This document shows positions 31,893 to 33,596 of a DNA stretch of 33,596 nt, piece by piece. This DNA comes from an uncultured Victivallales bacterium (GTDB lineage Bacteria > Verrucomicrobiota > Lentisphaeria > Oligosphaerales > JAFGRS01): the NCBI GenBank assembly GCA_903837355.1, contig CAILUI010000297.1, forward strand, positions 1 to 33,596, read 5' to 3'. Both the position numbers and the translations under genes were made by a program. The notes under the pieces are model-generated. The model saw only the letters and a program-made list of their open reading frames with translations. It was not told where the DNA came from and did no database searches. Position 1 is the stretch's first letter. Each line of letters begins with the position of its first letter.

Positions 31893-33419
31893 ATGGCTGA
31901 CTCCCAGACATCGACCGCCGGACCCGCGCCGCTGCTCCGCCTGGAGGGCATCAGCAAGCGCTTTGGCGGGGTCACGGCGCTGGCGGACGTGAGCTTCGAA
32001 CTGCAGGCCGGCGAGATTCACGCCCTGCTGGGAGAGAATGGCGCCGGCAAGTCGACGCTGATCAAGGTTCTGGGCGGCATCCACCGCCCCGACGCCGGGC
32101 GGATTGTGCTGGACGGCCGCCCGGCGGCCATCCAGACGGTCGCCGACGCCGAGCGTTGCGGCATCCGCATCATCCACCAGGAACTGGCGCTGGCGCCGAA
32201 TCTGTCGGTGGCCGAGAACATCGCCCTGGGGCGCGAGCCGGTGTGCTGGGGGTTTCTCGACCGTCGCCGCCTGGTGGCCGAAGCCCGCGCGCTGGTCGCG
32301 CGTCTGGGCCTGAACGAGATCCGCGACGTAGACCGGCGGGTGGCGGAGCTGACCGTGGCCCAGCAGCAGTTGGTCGAGATTGCGCGGGCGCTCTCGCGGG
32401 CGGCGCGGATCCTGGTGCTGGATGAGCCGACCTCGTCGCTGTCCGAAGCCGAGACGCAGGCGTTGTTCACCACGCTCCGCCGTTTGCGGACCCAGGGCGT
32501 GGGGATGATCTACATCTCGCATCGTCTCGAAGAGATCGTGCAGTTGACCGACCGTATCACTGTCTTGCGCGACGGCCGGTCCATCGGGACCCAGGCGACC
32601 GCCAGCCTTGACAAAAGCCAACTGGTCAAGTGGATGGTCGGCCGTGACATCGCGGAGCACTTCCAGCGTCCGCCGACGCACCCGGGGGCCGTGGTCATGG
32701 CGGTCAGCGGACTCCGCAATGCCGCTGTACACGACGTGAGTTTCTGCTTGCATCAGGGCGAGATTCTGGGGGTTGCCGGGCTGGTCGGCGCCGGGCGCAG
32801 CGAACTGGCGCGGGCGCTCTTTGGGATCGACCCCGTGGACGCCGGCGAGATTCGTATCAAGGGCCGTCCACTGCGTTTCCAGGAGCCCCGTGAGGCCTTG
32901 GCCGCGGGGGTGGTGCTGGTCCCTGAAGACCGCAAGAAAGAGGGCCTCGTCTGCACTCACTCGGTCGCCTTCAACATCGCGCTGCCCTGGGTGCGGGACT
33001 GGATCTCGGGCTGTCGGCCCGACCGGCGGCGGCGGCGGGCGATCGTCGAGCGGGCGGTGGCCGATTTCCATGTCAAGCTCGCCGATCCCGAGCAGCCGAT
33101 CGACGGCCTCTCGGGCGGCAACCAGCAGAAAGCCTTGGTTGGACGTTGGATGGAGCACCGGCCCGAGGTCCTGATTCTGGATGAACCCACCCGCGGTGTG
33201 GACGTCGGCGCCCGCGAGGAGATATTCGCTCTTATCAGCGGGCTGGTCGAGCAGGGTATGGCGGTCCTGCTGATCTCGTCGGATCTGGAGGAGGTGCTGC
33301 ATGTGTCGCACCGCATCCTGGTCTATCGCGATGGCAGGATCGTGAAGGACGTCGGTGCCGCGGAAACCAGCGCCGAGCAGGTGATGGAGCAGTTGACCGG
33401 GGCCGCGGCGCTGGGGTGA
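31893..33419 (+). CDS. Sugar ABC transporter ATP-binding protein, RbsA type (two ABC domains)
   Basis: The product of about 508 residues carries two fused ABC domains, as in ribose/galactose importers. First domain: Walker A GENGAGKST, signature LTVAQQQLVEIARAL and Walker B ILVLDEPTSSL. Second domain: the degenerate Walker A usual in this family (GLVGAGRSEL), signature LSGGNQQKALVGRW and VLILDEPTRGVDVG. It energises sugar import with the binding protein upstream. The ATG at 31893 is chosen because the frame upstream to 31839 is repeat sequence and the RbsA-like fold starts soon after. No good ribosome binding site is seen, so reinitiation or repeat-dependent control is possible. No permease gene occurs in the window; one is expected to the right. 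Confidence 0.95.
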   Translation: MADSQTSTAGPAPLLRLEGISKRFGGVTALADVSFELQAGEIHALLGENGAGKSTLIKVLGGIHRPDAGRIVLDGRPAAIQTVADAERCGIRIIHQELALAPNLSVAENIALGREPVCWGFLDRRRLVAEARALVARLGLNEIRDVDRRVAELTVAQQQLVEIARALSRAARILVLDEPTSSLSEAETQALFTTLRRLRTQGVGMIYISHRLEEIVQLTDRITVLRDGRSIGTQATASLDKSQLVKWMVGRDIAEHFQRPPTHPGAVVMAVSGLRNAAVHDVSFCLHQGEILGVAGLVGAGRSELARALFGIDPVDAGEIRIKGRPLRFQEPREALAAGVVLVPEDRKKEGLVCTHSVAFNIALPWVRDWISGCRPDRRRRRAIVERAVADFHVKLADPEQPIDGLSGGNQQKALVGRWMEHRPEVLILDEPTRGVDVGAREEIFALISGLVEQGMAVLLISSDLEEVLHVSHRILVYRDGRIVKDVGAAETSAEQVMEQLTGAAALG

Positions 33420-33446
33420 GGGTTGGCGGCGATGCAGAGAATTGGA

Positions 33447-33596
33447 GCGGCGGTCCCAGGGAGCGGCGGGAGCCGAGCCGACGCTCGGCGGTCCCAGGGA
33501 GCGGCGAGAGCCGAGCCGACGCTCGGCGGTCCCAGGCAGCGGCGGGAGCCGAGCCGACGCTCGGCGGTCCCAGGCAGCGGCGGGAGCCGAGCCGAC
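33447..33596. repeat. 38-bp tandem repeat running off the window edge
   Basis: Four copies of AGCCGAGC-CGAC-GCTCGGCGGTCCC-type sequence start at 33471, 33509, 33547 and 33585 with an exact 38-nt period. Each holds a hairpin (GCCGAGC/GCTCGGC, CGAC loop) with GGGA/TCCC flanks in most copies. A single related copy is at about 31851-31876, just before the ATPase gene. The array continues beyond the window. Confidence 0.9.

Noticed and set aside
31848..33311. 487-codon minus-strand frame
   Set aside because: It is antisense to the RbsA-type ATPase, whose ABC motifs are unmistakable.
33447..33596. CRISPR array
   Set aside because: The 38-nt unit repeats without unique spacers of constant length; it is a simple tandem hairpin array, and no cas gene is present.

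Overview
The window is one stretch of high-GC DNA. It is dominated by large secreted carbohydrate-active proteins, a reduced type II secretion/type IV pilus-like operon, and many short palindromic repeats. No rRNA or tRNA gene is visible, so the host cannot be placed with certainty. Oversized exported glycoside hydrolases, pseudopilin-type genes and palindromic repeats scattered between genes would suit a bacterium of the PVC group (Lentisphaerota, Verrucomicrobiota or Planctomycetota) or a similar environmental polysaccharide degrader. That placement is inference.

Layout: (1) 46-4735, minus strand: ATP sulfurylase genes cysD and cysN, then a membrane-anchored alkaline-phosphatase-superfamily phosphodiesterase and an exported thioredoxin-fold CPEC protein. 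(2) 5184-7447, plus strand: a compact two-gene operon pairing a NdpA/YejK-type nucleoid-associated protein with an unrecognised protein carrying two C-terminal membrane segments. The genes overlap by 4 nt, have their own candidate promoter and are followed by a low-GC pocket and a perfect hairpin terminator. This is the best candidate for an undescribed system. (3) 8055-16277, minus strand: a 1197-aa exported TIM-barrel hydrolase, a small cysteine-rich protein, an AbrB-type regulator and a 1310-aa exported multidomain protein with a degenerate PHP-like segment. (4) 16293-20833, minus strand: two GspF-like membrane proteins, a short GspE-like ATPase, two pseudopilin-like proteins and a GspK-like fragment. 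No secretin is seen here. (5) 20834-21823: repeats, a remnant of an exported protein behind a near-consensus promoter, and a 260-bp element with 26-nt inverted ends. (6) 21808-23895, minus strand: a malate/L-lactate dehydrogenase-family oxidoreductase and a zinc-dependent alcohol/polyol dehydrogenase. (7) 24196-33419, plus strand: an exported beta-helix protein, a GH32/GH43-like propeller protein with inserted LamG modules, a GH71/99-like protein, and a ribose-type ABC transporter (binding protein plus double ATPase). The permease is presumably beyond the right edge.

Regions 6 and 7 read together as glycan capture and use: exported hydrolases release sugars, the ABC transporter imports them and the dehydrogenases oxidise them. 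Running through regions 3-7 are several sequence-unrelated repeat families. Many fold on paper into the same shape, an outer stem closing two inner hairpins (a three-way junction), with compensatory base changes between copies. They are absent from 1-7.9 kb, which may be a separately acquired segment.
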